Positions 17,105 through 26,463 are shown, numbered from the stretch's first letter. The stretch is 44,374 bases of DNA from Anaerolineaceae bacterium (GCA_016927865.1 JAFGLU010000131.1:1-44374); one strand, 5' to 3'. Made by a program: numbers and translations. The notes: generated by a model from the sequence alone, not told the origin.

Positions 17105-17133
17105 AAAACCATGGTATTTGCGTTCGTAGCGGT

Positions 17134-17211
17134 GTAACTTCTCAAAGGTCGAAGAAAACCCCCAAATTTGAGGTGTATTTGGGGTATTTCCGCCTCTGGC
17201 TGAGCAGTTAC
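17134..17211. mobile_element. Small inverted-repeat (MITE-like) element, copy 1
   Basis: A 78-bp element with ends GTAACTTCTCA and TGAGCAGTTAC. It has a hairpin inside (CCCCAAAT/ATTTGGGG) and is flanked on both sides by GTAGCGG (17126-17132 and 17212-17218), which looks like a target duplication. It encodes no protein. A related element lies at 32922-33120. Confidence 0.55.
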
Positions 17212-17286
17212 GTAGCGGCTCATTAATTGCCGCTACAACAGAATAATCCCGCCTCCAGTCGGATAGCCAACCCGACTGGAGACCCG

Positions 17287-17314
17287 TTTCAACGCTCCCC
17301 CTTTCCTGTATTAT
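17287..17314 (+). promoter_or_regulatory. Possible promoter of the efflux operon
   Basis: TTTCAA (17287-17292), a 16-nt spacer, then TATTAT (17309-17314). The predicted start is about 30 nt before the adaptor ATG. Confidence 0.45.
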
Positions 17315-17352
17315 CAGTGACGTACGCAAAACTTTAGCAAGGGAAGGGACCC

Positions 17353-18771
17353 ATGAAACAAGCAACTCGTTGGATTTACATTCTGACCGTCGCGATTCTC
17401 GCCACCGGTTTACTAACTGGCTGCATGAGCTCGGCAAACTCTGCTCTCCAATTCAACACCGCCGCCCTCGAAACGGGCGACGTAACCTCTTACATGATCG
17501 CCAACGGCTCTGTGCGGGCCAACCGCGCCCAAAACATCACCTGGGAACTGGGCGGGCAGGTAGGCACTGTGAACGGGGACGTGCTTGACGAGGTCAAGTC
17601 GGGCCAGGTTCTGGCCGAACTCAACGAAAACTCGCTTCCGCAAAGCATTCTGCTGGCGAAAGTGGATTTGTATAACGCCCAGCAAAGCCTGGATGACCTC
17701 GAAGACACAAAAGATGTCCAGCTAAACCTTGCCAACGCACAACTGGCTGTAGTCCAGGCGCAAGACGCCCTGGAAGACGCTGAGCGCGCCCGCGACCGGA
17801 TTGCCCCGGATCGTCGCATGATGAGCCAGTTGACTATCGACACCGCTAAAGCCGATTTGCTACTTGCGCAAGACAATCTGAAGCGGGTGCAAGAATACTT
17901 CGACCAGTACAAGGACCGCCCCGAAGACAACATCGAACGCGCCCAGGCTCAAACCGCCCTCTCGCAGGCAATTCACCAGCGCGACACTGCCCAGGCCAAC
18001 CTGAACTACATCACCGGCAAGCCGTCGGAAAACGAACTAGCCATGGCCGACGCCGAGGTAGCGCTGGCGGAAGCCAAGCTGGCGGATGCCCAGGCGGAAT
18101 ACGACCGCATTCGCAACGGCACGCCAGCCGACGAACTGGAGGCTGCCCAGACCCGCATCGACGCCGCCCAGGCCACCCTCGACCAGGTCCGCCTGACCGC
18201 TCCCTTCGACGGAATCATCACCTACCGCGCCATCCAAAGCGGTGACCGCGTGCAGCCCGGCGCGCTGGCCTTCCAGATCGAAGACCGCTCGCACCTGTAT
18301 ATCGACGTGCAGGTCTCCGAGATCGACATTAACAACATTCAAATCGGGCAGATCGTCGAACTGACTTTCGATGCCATTCTGGGCGCCACCTACGAAGGCC
18401 GCGTGGAAAGCATTGGCTGGACCGGCAGCAACACAAGCGGCGTGGTTACCTACCCGGTGGTCATCGAGCTGGTCAACCCGGACGAAATGATCAAGACCGG
18501 CATGACCGCCGTGGTAAAAGTGCAGACCCAGAGCGCTCAGGATGTGCTGCTGGTGCCCAACGGCGCCGTGCGTATGTTGAACGGCGAGCGAGTGGTCTTC
18601 GTACAAAAGGGCGGCCCCCTGCCCGAAGCGGTCACCTTGCGCCTGGGCATCTCCTCTGAGACGCACAGCCAGGTGCTGGAAGGCGACCTCAAAGTGGGCG
18701 ATCTGGTGGTCCTCAACCCCGATATGTTGATGGAAATGAACAGCAGCGTGAGCATCTCTGGAGTAGAATAA
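17353..18771 (+). CDS. MacA/HlyD-type efflux adaptor lipoprotein
   Basis: A 472-aa periplasmic-adaptor-type protein that would link an ABC exporter to its substrate outside the membrane. A lipoprotein signal peptide with lipobox LLTGC (Cys about 24) anchors it. A biotinyl-lipoyl-like half ([20 protein letters not shown]) is followed by a long alpha-helical hairpin rich in Ala/Asp/Gln (about 95-270). The second lipoyl half ([20 protein letters not shown]) and beta-barrel/membrane-proximal domains follow. AAGGGA precedes the ATG by about 5 nt. The stop overlaps the ATPase start (TAATG). The neighbouring ATPase and MacB-like permease make a tripartite-type exporter likely. Substrate unknown. Confidence 0.9.
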   Translation: MKQATRWIYILTVAILATGLLTGCMSSANSALQFNTAALETGDVTSYMIANGSVRANRAQNITWELGGQVGTVNGDVLDEVKSGQVLAELNENSLPQSILLAKVDLYNAQQSLDDLEDTKDVQLNLANAQLAVVQAQDALEDAERARDRIAPDRRMMSQLTIDTAKADLLLAQDNLKRVQEYFDQYKDRPEDNIERAQAQTALSQAIHQRDTAQANLNYITGKPSENELAMADAEVALAEAKLADAQAEYDRIRNGTPADELEAAQTRIDAAQATLDQVRLTAPFDGIITYRAIQSGDRVQPGALAFQIEDRSHLYIDVQVSEIDINNIQIGQIVELTFDAILGATYEGRVESIGWTGSNTSGVVTYPVVIELVNPDEMIKTGMTAVVKVQTQSAQDVLLVPNGAVRMLNGERVVFVQKGGPLPEAVTLRLGISSETHSQVLEGDLKVGDLVVLNPDMLMEMNSSVSISGVE

Positions 18772-19463
18772 TGACCCCCGCAACCCCCTGGGTTATCCAG
18801 GCCACTCACCTGACCAAGACGTACCGTATGGGAGAGGTGGAGGTGCACGCGCTCAACGGGTTGTCGCTGCAAATTGCCTCCGGCGAAGTCGTCGCCATCA
18901 TGGGCCCCTCCGGCTCGGGCAAGTCTACCCTGATGAACATTCTTGGCTGCCTCGACCGCCCCAGCAGCGGCGAGTACATCCTGGACGGCGAAGCAGCCGC
19001 CCGCCTTCGGGACGACCAGTTGGCCAGCATCCGCAACCGCAAGATCGGCTTTGTCTTTCAAAGCTTCAACCTGCTGCCGCGGGCCTCGGCCCTGGCCAAC
19101 GTCGAACTGCCTCTGCGCTATGCCGGCTTGAACGGTAAGCGCAAGGCAAAGGCCACAGCCGCCCTGGAAGCAGTCGGGCTGGGCGATCGCATCCATCACA
19201 AACCCACCGAGCTCTCGGGCGGGCAGCAGCAGCGCGTGGCCATTGCCCGCGCCCTGGTCAACGACCCGGCCATCCTGATGGCCGACGAGCCCACCGGCGC
19301 GTTGGACAGCCGCACGGGTAAAGAGATCATGGACCTGCTGCTGGAAATCAACCGCGAACGCGGCACTACCGTTATTCTCGTCACCCACGACCCCAACGTG
19401 GCCGCGCGCGCCCGGCGAACCATCCGCCTGCGCGACGGTCAGGTGGAGGAGGCTGCCTCATGA
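18771..19463 (+). CDS. MacB/LolD-type ABC transporter ATPase
   Basis: A 230-aa ATPase with a full set of motifs: Walker [11 protein letters not shown]-loop [10 protein letters not shown], signature LSGGQQQR, Walker [12 protein letters not shown] with SRTG, and H-loop VTHDP. The length and the [16 protein letters not shown] signature place it in the MacB/LolD/FtsE group, which powers mechanotransmission rather than pore transport. It overlaps the adaptor by 1 nt and the permease by 4 nt (ATGA), indicating translational coupling and fixed stoichiometry. Confidence 0.95.
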   Translation: MTPATPWVIQATHLTKTYRMGEVEVHALNGLSLQIASGEVVAIMGPSGSGKSTLMNILGCLDRPSSGEYILDGEAAARLRDDQLASIRNRKIGFVFQSFNLLPRASALANVELPLRYAGLNGKRKAKATAALEAVGLGDRIHHKPTELSGGQQQRVAIARALVNDPAILMADEPTGALDSRTGKEIMDLLLEINRERGTTVILVTHDPNVAARARRTIRLRDGQVEEAAS

Positions 19464-20692
19464 ACATTTTTTCAGCCCTCAAAGAAGCCCTGGGAAGCCT
19501 TGCAGCCAACAAGCTGCGCTCCAGTCTGACCATCCTGGGTATCGTCATCGGCGTTGCCGCTGTCATCGCTATGGTCTCGCTGGGCCGCGGGCTGCAAGCG
19601 TCCATCACCTCTCAGCTCTCCGGCATCGGCACCACCCAATTGAGCGTCTTTTATATGCCCGACCCAGAGATCCGCAACCCCCAACCCTTGACCACGGGCG
19701 ACATGCAGGCGCTGGTGGATCCCATTAACGCACCGGATGTCAAAGCGGTTTCCGCTTCTATTTCTGGGGTCGGTCTGGTTTCTTTCGGCAGCAAGAGCAG
19801 TTCCGCCACCATTTATGGCACCACGGCCAACTATGCCGAATTGAACAACCTCAAATTTCAGGAAGGCGGATTCTTTGGCGAAGAGCAGGTGCTGGGACAG
19901 TCTTCAACCGTGGTGTTAGGCCCCCGGCTGGCCGACCTTCTCTTCAATCGCACCAAGGGCCTGGTGGGCGAGATGGTGCGCATCGAAGGCCAGCCCTACC
20001 GCGTGGTAGGGGTGCTGCAAAGCCTGGGGCAGGGCAGCGTTTCGTTCTCCGACACCGACATGGCTGTGCTGGTACCCTATACCACGGCGCGGCTGCGCCT
20101 GATCCCACAAGGCGGGCGCGACCAGGTCGATACGCTCACCGTACAGGTGCGCGACTCGAGCCGCACGATGCAAGCCACCGAGCAGGTCAAGCAAATCCTA
20201 CGCACCCGTCACCGCACGCCGGTCGGCCTGGACGACTTCTACGTCTTCGCCTCCAAGGATATTTTGGATGCAGCTAACTCGATCACCAGCATGCTAACCA
20301 TCTTCCTCGGCGGCATCGCTGCCATCAGCCTGCTGGTGGGCGGGATCGGCATCATGAACATTATGCTGGTGTCGGTCACCGAGCGCACCCGTGAAATTGG
20401 CCTACGCAAAGCCGTTGGCGCGCGCCGGCGCGACATCCTGGTGCAATTCCTGGCCGAATCAGTAATGCTCAGCCTGCTGGGCGGCGGCCTGGGTATTCTA
20501 CTTGGCTGGCTCATCGGTGTGGCCGTGGCGGTCGTCTCCGAAAACTCCGGCAACGCCATCACCCCGATTGTTGGCATAGATTCCATCTTGCTGGCCACCC
20601 TCTCGGCTTCGGCCATCGGCATCTTCTTCGGGTTCTACCCCGCCAACCGGGCAGCCACACTTCAGCCGGTGGAAGCGCTGCGCTCCGAGTAA
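19460..20692 (+). CDS. MacB-type ABC permease
   Basis: A 410-aa permease: membrane helix 1 (about 20-42), a large extracytoplasmic MacB_PCD domain (about 45-270), then three C-terminal FtsX helices (about 280-305, 330-355 and 365-395). The coupling segment [21 protein letters not shown] between helices 2 and 3 and the C-terminal [18 protein letters not shown] are family hallmarks. Unlike Gram-negative MacB the ATPase is a separate polypeptide, the layout usual in many Gram-positive and Chloroflexota systems. The start overlaps the ATPase stop. Confidence 0.94.
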   Translation: MNIFSALKEALGSLAANKLRSSLTILGIVIGVAAVIAMVSLGRGLQASITSQLSGIGTTQLSVFYMPDPEIRNPQPLTTGDMQALVDPINAPDVKAVSASISGVGLVSFGSKSSSATIYGTTANYAELNNLKFQEGGFFGEEQVLGQSSTVVLGPRLADLLFNRTKGLVGEMVRIEGQPYRVVGVLQSLGQGSVSFSDTDMAVLVPYTTARLRLIPQGGRDQVDTLTVQVRDSSRTMQATEQVKQILRTRHRTPVGLDDFYVFASKDILDAANSITSMLTIFLGGIAAISLLVGGIGIMNIMLVSVTERTREIGLRKAVGARRRDILVQFLAESVMLSLLGGGLGILLGWLIGVAVAVVSENSGNAITPIVGIDSILLATLSASAIGIFFGFYPANRAATLQPVEALRSE

Positions 20693-20758
20693 GGCTATTT
20701 CTTGGCTTTCATGTTATTCTAGATAGCAGGTAACTATTCATGTAGAGTTGAGAGAAAA

Positions 20759-20811
20759 CCGAATTCGATGGTTGTGCCGGAGTTTCGCGCCCACACAACC
20801 ATCGAATTCGG
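20759..20811. repeat. Long hairpin downstream of the efflux operon
   Basis: An 18-bp perfect stem, CCGAATTCGATGGTTGTG (20759-20776) and its complement (20794-20811), with a 17-nt loop. No U-tract follows. It lies 67 nt past the permease stop and may stabilise or end the transcript. Confidence 0.7.
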
Positions 20812-20857
20812 GAGCTTCCACCAATTTCGGTGAGTAGATATACAACAAGGATCGACA

Positions 20858-21592
20858 ATGGAAAACACAAACTATATCCCCCATAAAACCACCTGGGCCA
20901 TGCTGTTAATGGCCATTGCCTACCTGATTCAACTGGTCACCAGCATCTTAAGCCGGGTTATCGTCGGCGATGTGACCGACCCGGCCCAGGCTCTCAATTT
21001 GCAGACCAGCACGCCCATGATGATTCTTGGCTGCCTGTCACCCATTAGCCTGCTGCTCATCCTGGTAGCGGTCATTTTGGTGATGACCGAGCGCAAGAAC
21101 CTGCCCGCGCCCCACCCCCGCCTGGCGCTGCTGGGGTTGTTTGTGTTCATTCTCGTGGCAGTGGCCTACCTGGGGTTGTCTATGCCCATGTCCTTTTTCA
21201 GCACGCGCAGCGGCAACGAGGGGCAGGCCATGCTTGGATTGTGGGGCAATTTGCTGGGAACAATCCTCACCATGATCTACCCCGTGCTGATGTTCTTTGG
21301 CGTGGCCAAACTGCCGCAACGAGTCATGCTGGTTTTAGCCGGGCTGTTAGGGGTCATCGGTTCCGGCGGGATTGCTATCCAAAACATGGCGTACTTCGAG
21401 ATGAAATCGATGCAAATCAGCGGCTTGACGATGTATTACGCCGCATCCAGCCTGGATACCACCTCTGCGCTCTACCGCGGCCTATCCGCCGGCAGCGTGG
21501 CAGCCTCGGGACTGTTCTTCCTGGCCTTCTTGTGGCTGGCCGTAATCTACTTCCGCCAGATAGGGCAAGCTGTCGATGATCGCGTTATCTAA
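20858..21592 (+). CDS. Six-helix membrane protein of unknown function next to a two-component system
   Basis: A 244-aa protein with about six membrane helices (near 14-36, 52-76, 86-108, 124-150, 156-176 and 212-234), short loops and no recognised catalytic motif. AAGGA lies about 7 nt before the ATG. The histidine kinase gene begins 16 nt after its stop, and AAAGGAG spans the junction, so it is probably the first gene of the signalling operon. It might sense a signal together with the kinase, or be a target of it; both are inferences. Confidence 0.7.
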   Translation: MENTNYIPHKTTWAMLLMAIAYLIQLVTSILSRVIVGDVTDPAQALNLQTSTPMMILGCLSPISLLLILVAVILVMTERKNLPAPHPRLALLGLFVFILVAVAYLGLSMPMSFFSTRSGNEGQAMLGLWGNLLGTILTMIYPVLMFFGVAKLPQRVMLVLAGLLGVIGSGGIAIQNMAYFEMKSMQISGLTMYYAASSLDTTSALYRGLSAGSVAASGLFFLAFLWLAVIYFRQIGQAVDDRVI

Positions 21593-21608
21593 AGGAGCCG
21601 CTTGATTT

Positions 21609-23132
21609 ATGGCAATGCCGCGCTGGCTGTCCCGCTCGCTGAGTGTCTTCCGCCGCTTACAGTGGAAATTGACCCTCACCTACACCCTGGTCACGGTGGG
21701 CGTACTGACCATCCTATTGATGCTGTTGATGTTTGTTTCGTTCCAGTTGCTGTTCAGCACGGCGCAAATGAGCACCACCGTCACGCGCGCGCTGACCGCG
21801 GCAGCCGCCGAACTGGCCCCGGCTATGCGAGAAAGCCCACCCGACCTGGAAGCCTTGCGCGCCTGGAGCAACCGCGTTCTAGCCAACCGGGCCATCAGCC
21901 TGGTGGTATCCGAAGACAACTCCGTCACCGAATCGTTCAGTTCTCCGGCATCTGATAAATCAGCGTTGATCATTTTCGATCAGAATGGCAGCATCCTTAC
22001 CACCAATCAGGACAACAACGCGCTCGCCGGCCAGCCGGCCAGTGATTCCATTGCACCTGGAGCTGCGGAGATGGTGAGAAAAACTCTCCTGACTCATCAA
22101 GTAGGCGATAGCTTCCTCACGCTGGATACCACCTTATACCAAAGAGACGATGACCGCGCCCTGGCAGCGGCTCCCATCTTCGATCGGGATGGTAGCATTC
22201 TGGGTGGCGTGCTGCTCATCTGGGCGCGCCCCAACTTAATGCAGATGTTGGGTTATTCGGTCATGTCCGTCCTCCCCACCACCGGTTTTCTTACCCTGAT
22301 GTCCGGGGTCATTGGCATTATCTTCGGCGTGCTCACCGCCCGCGGGCTGGTTTCGCGCCTGAACAAAGCCACCCGCGCCACCGCGGCCTGGGGGTTGGGC
22401 GACTTTTCAGTGCGCATCGATGATAAAAACCAGGACGAAATTGGGCTGCTAGCCGCGGATTTGAACCACATGGCAGGCGAACTGCAAGCCCTGATGCAAA
22501 CCCGCCAGGAACTGGCCGCCGTGGACGAGCGCAACCGCCTGGCTCGCGACCTGCACGACTCGGTGAAACAGCAAGTGTTCGCCACCAGCATGAACCTGGC
22601 GGCAGCACAAAGCCTGTGGGAGAAGAACCCCGCTGAGGCTCGCAGCCGCCTGGAAGCCGCCCTGGCCCTCTCGCGCCAGTCACAACAGGAGCTGACCGGG
22701 CTGATCCAAACCCTGCGGCCGGTGCAGCTCGAAAAGCAAAAGCTATCCCAGGCGTTAAACGACCTGGTGCGCAATTGGAGCCGCCAGAATCAGATCACCG
22801 CATCTTGTGAAGCGCAAAGCGATTTGCCCCTGGCCGAGGAGGTGGAGCAAGCCCTGTTCCGCGTGACGCAGGAAGCGCTCTCCAATATCTCGCGGCACAG
22901 CAGGGCCAACGCCGCCAGCCTGGACCTGGTGGCCGAAAACGGGCGCGCCCGCCTGACGATCATCGATAACGGGCAAGGCTTTGACCCCTTGCACCCCCAG
23001 CGCGGATTGGGGCTGCAATCCATGCAGGAACGCCTGCACGCGGTGGGCGGCAGCCTGCACATTGAAAGCGGCAGCGCCGGTACGCGCCTGGAAGCGGTGG
23101 CGCCATGCCTGCCCGCTGAGGAGGCAAAATGA
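21609..23132 (+). CDS. NarL-type sensor histidine kinase
   Basis: A 507-aa membrane kinase. Helix 1 is near 17-43. An extracytoplasmic sensor domain of about 160 residues follows with no family I recognise. Helix 2 is near 218-240, then a HAMP linker. The HisKA_3 box ERNRLARDLHDSVKQ has the phospho-accepting His near residue 316. The HATPase domain shows FRVTQEALSNISRHS (N box), DNGQGF (G1) and GLGLQSMQERL (G2). The stop overlaps the regulator start as ATGA, so kinase and regulator are translationally coupled. Confidence 0.93.
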   Translation: MAMPRWLSRSLSVFRRLQWKLTLTYTLVTVGVLTILLMLLMFVSFQLLFSTAQMSTTVTRALTAAAAELAPAMRESPPDLEALRAWSNRVLANRAISLVVSEDNSVTESFSSPASDKSALIIFDQNGSILTTNQDNNALAGQPASDSIAPGAAEMVRKTLLTHQVGDSFLTLDTTLYQRDDDRALAAAPIFDRDGSILGGVLLIWARPNLMQMLGYSVMSVLPTTGFLTLMSGVIGIIFGVLTARGLVSRLNKATRATAAWGLGDFSVRIDDKNQDEIGLLAADLNHMAGELQALMQTRQELAAVDERNRLARDLHDSVKQQVFATSMNLAAAQSLWEKNPAEARSRLEAALALSRQSQQELTGLIQTLRPVQLEKQKLSQALNDLVRNWSRQNQITASCEAQSDLPLAEEVEQALFRVTQEALSNISRHSRANAASLDLVAENGRARLTIIDNGQGFDPLHPQRGLGLQSMQERLHAVGGSLHIESGSAGTRLEAVAPCLPAEEAK

Positions 23133-23779
23133 CGATTACTGTGCTGCTGGTAGATGATCACGCCATTGTGCGCAGCGGGGTGCGCGCCTACCTCGATTCT
23201 CAGCCCGATTTGCATGTGGTGGGCGAAGCCGGCTCAGGAGCCGAAGCCGTGCGCCTGGCCGAAGAACTGGTGCCCGACGTGGTGCTGATGGACCTGATCA
23301 TGCCAGAGATGGACGGCGTGGAAGCCACCTGGCGAGTGCGCCGGGTGAGCCCGCGCAGCCAGGTGGTGGTGCTCACCTCTTTCCATGAAGATGAGCAGCT
23401 TTTCCCGGCCATCAAAGCGGGCGCACTCTCGTATCTACTCAAGGACATTGCCCCCGAAGCCCTGGCGGACGCCATCCGTTCGGCGGCGCTGGGCGAAGCC
23501 GTGCTGCACCCGCGCGTGGCTGCGCGCCTGATCCAAGAGATGCGCGGCGAGCGGTCCAGCACTCTAAATCTTTACACCGAACTGAGCGAACGCGAGATGG
23601 AAGTGCTGCGCCTGATCGCCGAAGGCCTGTCCAACGCAACCATCGCCGCGCGGCTGGTGCTGAGCGAGAAGACCATCAAAGGCCACGTCAGCAACATCCT
23701 CAGCAAGCTGCACCTTACCGACCGCACTCAGGCCGCCGTGCTGGCCTGGCGCGAGGGAATCATCAAGCGAAAGGATTAG
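23129..23779 (+). CDS. NarL/FixJ-family response regulator
   Basis: A 216-aa regulator. The receiver domain (about 4-120) has the acidic pair in VDDH, phospho-acceptor Asp55 in LMDLIMPEMDG, and the conserved Thr and Lys in VLTSFHED and YLLKDI. The C-terminal LuxR-type HTH (about 148-210) reads LSEREMEVLRLIAEGLSN... EKTIKGHVSNILSKL. It is the partner of the overlapping kinase. Targets are unknown. Nearby candidates are the MacAB-type exporter upstream and the adjacent membrane protein. Confidence 0.94.
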   Translation: MTITVLLVDDHAIVRSGVRAYLDSQPDLHVVGEAGSGAEAVRLAEELVPDVVLMDLIMPEMDGVEATWRVRRVSPRSQVVVLTSFHEDEQLFPAIKAGALSYLLKDIAPEALADAIRSAALGEAVLHPRVAARLIQEMRGERSSTLNLYTELSEREMEVLRLIAEGLSNATIAARLVLSEKTIKGHVSNILSKLHLTDRTQAAVLAWREGIIKRKD

Positions 23780-23810
23780 AAAATTATGGAATGGTTTCCA
23801 AAAACTCCGC

Positions 23811-23872
23811 TATAATCATTTCAGGGGGGACGTTCAATCGACATGGGGCTATCCGCGAGGGTCGCCCCTTTT
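23811..23872 (+). promoter_or_regulatory. Promoter -10 box and leader hairpin of the VCBS gene
   Basis: A perfect TATAAT (23811-23816), without a good -35, is followed by a 10-bp hairpin with one mismatch (GGGGCTATCC GCGA GGGTCGCCCC, 23845-23868) and then TTTTCATTT. The hairpin plus U-run lies between the promoter and the ATG, so it could be an attenuator. Alternatively it ends the response-regulator transcript. Confidence 0.45.
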
Positions 23873-23888
23873 CATTTGAGGGAAAGCC

Positions 23889-25538
23889 ATGGAGAATCGA
23901 ACCTTGCAAACCATCCTGGCCTGGATCGTTGTCTTGCTCCTGCTGCCGGTGAGCTCTGCGGCTGCTGATGATCCCGTCTACGACAACTTCGTGTACCTGC
24001 CCATCATCCGCCGGGCGCCAGGCGCGCCCACCCTCAAGTGGCAGCGCGGCGGATGCTTCAACTCCTGGTGCGAAACCGGCTGGTATTCTTCGCCGGCGGT
24101 GGCCAATATCGACGGAGACCCGCAAGCCGAAATCATTGCATCAGCCTATTCCATTTGGGCGCTGGACGGCGAGAGCGGCGCCGTACAGTGGCGCACCCAC
24201 TCGGGGCATGACACATCCGAGAGTTATGACAACACCAGCAACGTGGGCCGCACCTGGCCGGGGGTGGTGCTCGCCGACATCGACCGCGACGGCGCGCTGG
24301 AAATAGCCACCGCCCACGGCAACGCTTGGGTGTCGGTCTACAACCTGAACGGGCGTTTTGAGGCGGGCTGGCCGAAACAGCCATCTTCCAACGAGCTGCG
24401 CGGGCTGCTGGTGGCGGACCTGGATGGCAACAACAGCAACCTCGAGGTGGTGGTCACCGCGGCTATTGGCAGTAAGACCAGCACCTGGGTGCTCGAATAT
24501 AACGGCAGCACGCGGGCAGGTTGGCCGCAACTGAGCAACGACAGCGGCTACGCCTGGGGCGTATTCAACGCCAATGCCGCCGTGGCCAACCTGAGCGGCG
24601 ACGCAAAACTGGAACTGATCGTGCCATCGGATGTGCATTACATCAACGGTTTCACCCCGGCGGGGGTGCAGCTTCCTGCCAATGCGATCTTCGGCGGCAA
24701 GGGCTGGGGCAAGGTGGGCATATGGGAAGACTGGAACTTTGAAATCACCGGCGGCTCACAGTGTAGTTCCAGCTTGCCGCGCAGCAAAAATTACCGTGCC
24801 AACTTCGCCCACGGCCCCGCCACCCTCGCCGATATGAACGGAGACGGCACGCGCGAGGTGGTGGCGGTTGGCAACGTCCACGACTGTTCCAAGGATCCCT
24901 ACCTGGACGTATATCATGGGCCCTACATTTTCAACGCCGACCGCAGCCGCTTCAACAGCGGCGGGTACGACTGGCGCAGCACCCCTGTGGATACGGGCGC
25001 GCCGCTCAGCCAGGATTACAACCTGATCGAAAGCGCCCAACCCAACCCCGTCACCGCCGATTTGGACGGCGACGGCTTGAAGGAAATCCTGTTCGCTTCT
25101 TACGACGGGCGCATGCATGTCTTCTGGCTGGATAAAACCGAGCATCACGCCTGGCCCTATTCGGTCTACAAGCCCGCCGAGGGCTTCCTGCGCTTTGCCT
25201 CCGAACCGGTGGTCGTGGATTTGGAAAACGACGGCCTGGCCGAGGTGATTTTTACCTCCTGGGTGCAGAAAGCCACTTACCGAACTGGAAAACTGCACAT
25301 TCTGAACGTCTACGGTATGCCGCTCTACGAAGTGGATTTACCCATGGCCTTCAACGGCAACTGGAACGGCTCGCTGGGCGCGCCTACCCTGGCCAACGTG
25401 GATACGGACGCCGATTTGGAGGTGGTCTTGATGACCGCTCATTCCGGCGTGGTGGTGTACGACCTGCCGGGCACGCAGAATGCACGCATCCTGTGGGGCA
25501 CAGGGCGGGGCAATTACCGCCGCGACGGGGCGCCATAG
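23889..25538 (+). CDS. Secreted VCBS/FG-GAP repeat beta-propeller protein
   Basis: A 549-aa exported protein. The signal peptide spans residues 1-26 (cleavage near SSAAA/DDP). It is followed at once by FVYLPIIRR (34-42), a motif like the tails of the two secreted proteins at the start of the window. The rest is a propeller of FG-GAP/VCBS-type repeats with DxDGDG-like loops: VANIDGDPQAEIIA, LADIDRDGALEIAT, VADLDGNNSNLEVVV, LADMNGDGTREVVAV, TADLDGDGLKEILFA, VVDLENDGLAEVIF and LANVDTDADLEVVL. The loops probably bind calcium. Several Cys may form disulfides. Function unknown; a surface or extracellular binding role is inferred. It starts downstream of its own promoter and leader hairpin. Confidence 0.85.
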   Translation: MENRTLQTILAWIVVLLLLPVSSAAADDPVYDNFVYLPIIRRAPGAPTLKWQRGGCFNSWCETGWYSSPAVANIDGDPQAEIIASAYSIWALDGESGAVQWRTHSGHDTSESYDNTSNVGRTWPGVVLADIDRDGALEIATAHGNAWVSVYNLNGRFEAGWPKQPSSNELRGLLVADLDGNNSNLEVVVTAAIGSKTSTWVLEYNGSTRAGWPQLSNDSGYAWGVFNANAAVANLSGDAKLELIVPSDVHYINGFTPAGVQLPANAIFGGKGWGKVGIWEDWNFEITGGSQCSSSLPRSKNYRANFAHGPATLADMNGDGTREVVAVGNVHDCSKDPYLDVYHGPYIFNADRSRFNSGGYDWRSTPVDTGAPLSQDYNLIESAQPNPVTADLDGDGLKEILFASYDGRMHVFWLDKTEHHAWPYSVYKPAEGFLRFASEPVVVDLENDGLAEVIFTSWVQKATYRTGKLHILNVYGMPLYEVDLPMAFNGNWNGSLGAPTLANVDTDADLEVVLMTAHSGVVVYDLPGTQNARILWGTGRGNYRRDGAP

Positions 25539-25546
25539 AATAATAA

Positions 25547-25600
25547 GGGCAATTCGTTTGTAGAGGCAATTCATGAATTGCCTCTACAAACGAATTGCCC
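25547..25600. repeat. Perfect 54-bp palindrome
   Basis: A loopless palindrome centred on TTCATGAA at 25573/25574. It contains GTAGAGGC at 25560 and its complement, recalling the GTAG-headed repeats. It fills most of the gap between the VCBS gene and the GNAT. Confidence 0.9.
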
Positions 25601-25609
25601 CCATTCAGG

Positions 25610-25615
25610 TATACT
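25610..25615 (+). promoter_or_regulatory. -10 box placed for a leaderless GNAT mRNA
   Basis: CAGGTATACT has its -10 (TATACT) ending 7 nt before the GNAT ATG, so transcription would start at or beside the A of ATG. No ribosome site is visible. The same geometry is seen at tsaE. Confidence 0.5.
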
Positions 25616-25622
25616 CTCCCGT

Positions 25623-26165
25623 ATGGAATTAATCACCCCCCGTCTCAAAATCCGCGAGTTTCGCTGGAACGACCTGGACGCCCTGGTGGAAATGGACAGC
25701 GACCCACGGGTGAGCCGCTATGAGCCCGGCGGGTTGACCGCCGAGCAAATCCGCTACCGGCTGGAAGGCGCGCTGGAATGGGCACGGGAAACCCCGCGCA
25801 CCATCTTCAAGCTGGCCATCACCCTTCCGCCCGAGGAACGCGCCTGGGGGCGGCTGAGTTTGAAAATGAACCAGGCCAACATCCGCGAATGGGAGATTGG
25901 CTGGACGCTGCACCCGCAGGTGTGGGGCAAGGGCTACGCCAGCGAAGCCGCTCGCGCCTTGCTGGCCTACGCCTTCACACAGCTCAACGCCCACCGCGTG
26001 GTGGCATTTTGTCATGCCGAAAACGCAGCTTCACACCGGGTGATGGAAAAAATCGGCATGACCCGCGAGGGCCACCTGCGAGAGACCATCTTCCTGAATG
26101 GCGTCTGGGCCGATGAACTGGTGTATAGCATCCTGGAGCGGGATTTCCAAGCCCCCAGAGAATGA
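25623..26165 (+). CDS. RimJ/RimL-type GNAT acetyltransferase
   Basis: A 180-aa protein of the Acetyltransf_3 group. The ATG at 25623 gives the canonical start MELITPRLKIREFRWNDLDAL. A longer in-frame start would run back into the palindrome. Motifs: WEIGWTLHPQVWGKGYASEA (acetyl-CoA binding region) and LNAHRVVAFCHAENAASHRV, then MEKIGMTREGHLRETIFLNG. Family members acetylate N-termini of ribosomal or other proteins, or small molecules; the substrate is open here. It appears to be transcribed alone, perhaps as a leaderless mRNA. Confidence 0.88.
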   Translation: MELITPRLKIREFRWNDLDALVEMDSDPRVSRYEPGGLTAEQIRYRLEGALEWARETPRTIFKLAITLPPEERAWGRLSLKMNQANIREWEIGWTLHPQVWGKGYASEAARALLAYAFTQLNAHRVVAFCHAENAASHRVMEKIGMTREGHLRETIFLNGVWADELVYSILERDFQAPRE

Positions 26166-26231
26166 TGAAAACCCCCAGTATACACAGTCAATTGTATGAC
26201 AATCTGCAAAGGTTGGGTGTATTTTCTTCCC

Positions 26232-26260
26232 TTGTAACCCTGCTCTGTTCGTGCTATCTT
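26232..26260 (+). promoter_or_regulatory. Possible promoter of gdh with long leader
   Basis: TTGTAA (26232-26237), a 17-nt spacer, then TATCTT (26255-26260). It would give a leader of about 320 nt before the dehydrogenase, containing a short ORF and a 25-bp hairpin. Confidence 0.4.
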
Positions 26261-26343
26261 AAACATGACGCGAATTCGGAAAGGAATCTCACCCCCTTTC
26301 TTTTGAATGGACGTCAAGCTTTATAGAGCAAGTGAGCGGAGGA

Positions 26344-26463
26344 ATGATGAGTTTCCGAAACTTACAATGCACCAAACAGAATGCGGGCACGATCCGTCGT
26401 GTCCGCATATTATGTTTTTCTCCAGGAGTTGGCGTGGAGAAGACCGCATTTAGGGGTGTATAG
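26344..26463 (+). CDS. Possible 39-aa leader ORF upstream of gdh
   Basis: A short ORF with a good ribosome site (GGAGG just before ATGATG). It encodes a basic peptide starting MMSFRNLQCTKQN, and its stop codon falls within the left arm of the 26444-26496 hairpin. There is no known family. It could be a regulatory leader peptide, a remnant, or chance. Confidence 0.3.
   Translation: MMSFRNLQCTKQNAGTIRRVRILCFSPGVGVEKTAFRGV

Larger units (their letters stand above)
17005..17281. repeat. Repeat cluster between hemH and the efflux operon
   Basis: This 378-bp gap (16975-17352) holds no gene. GCCTCCAGTCGG(G/A)TAGC occurs at 17005-17021 and 17251-17267. The second copy forms a hairpin, CTCCAGTCGG/CCGACTGGAG, at 17253-17281. 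Between them lie the REP-like pair (17034-17104), the inverted-repeat element (17134-17211) and a GTAGCGGC/GCCGCTAC hairpin (17212-17236). Confidence 0.75.

Noticed and set aside
16975..17352. Possible broken gene or IS remnant between hemH and the efflux operon
   Set aside because: Six-frame reading gives only short frames. The content is explained by short palindromic repeats and one 78-bp inverted-repeat element.
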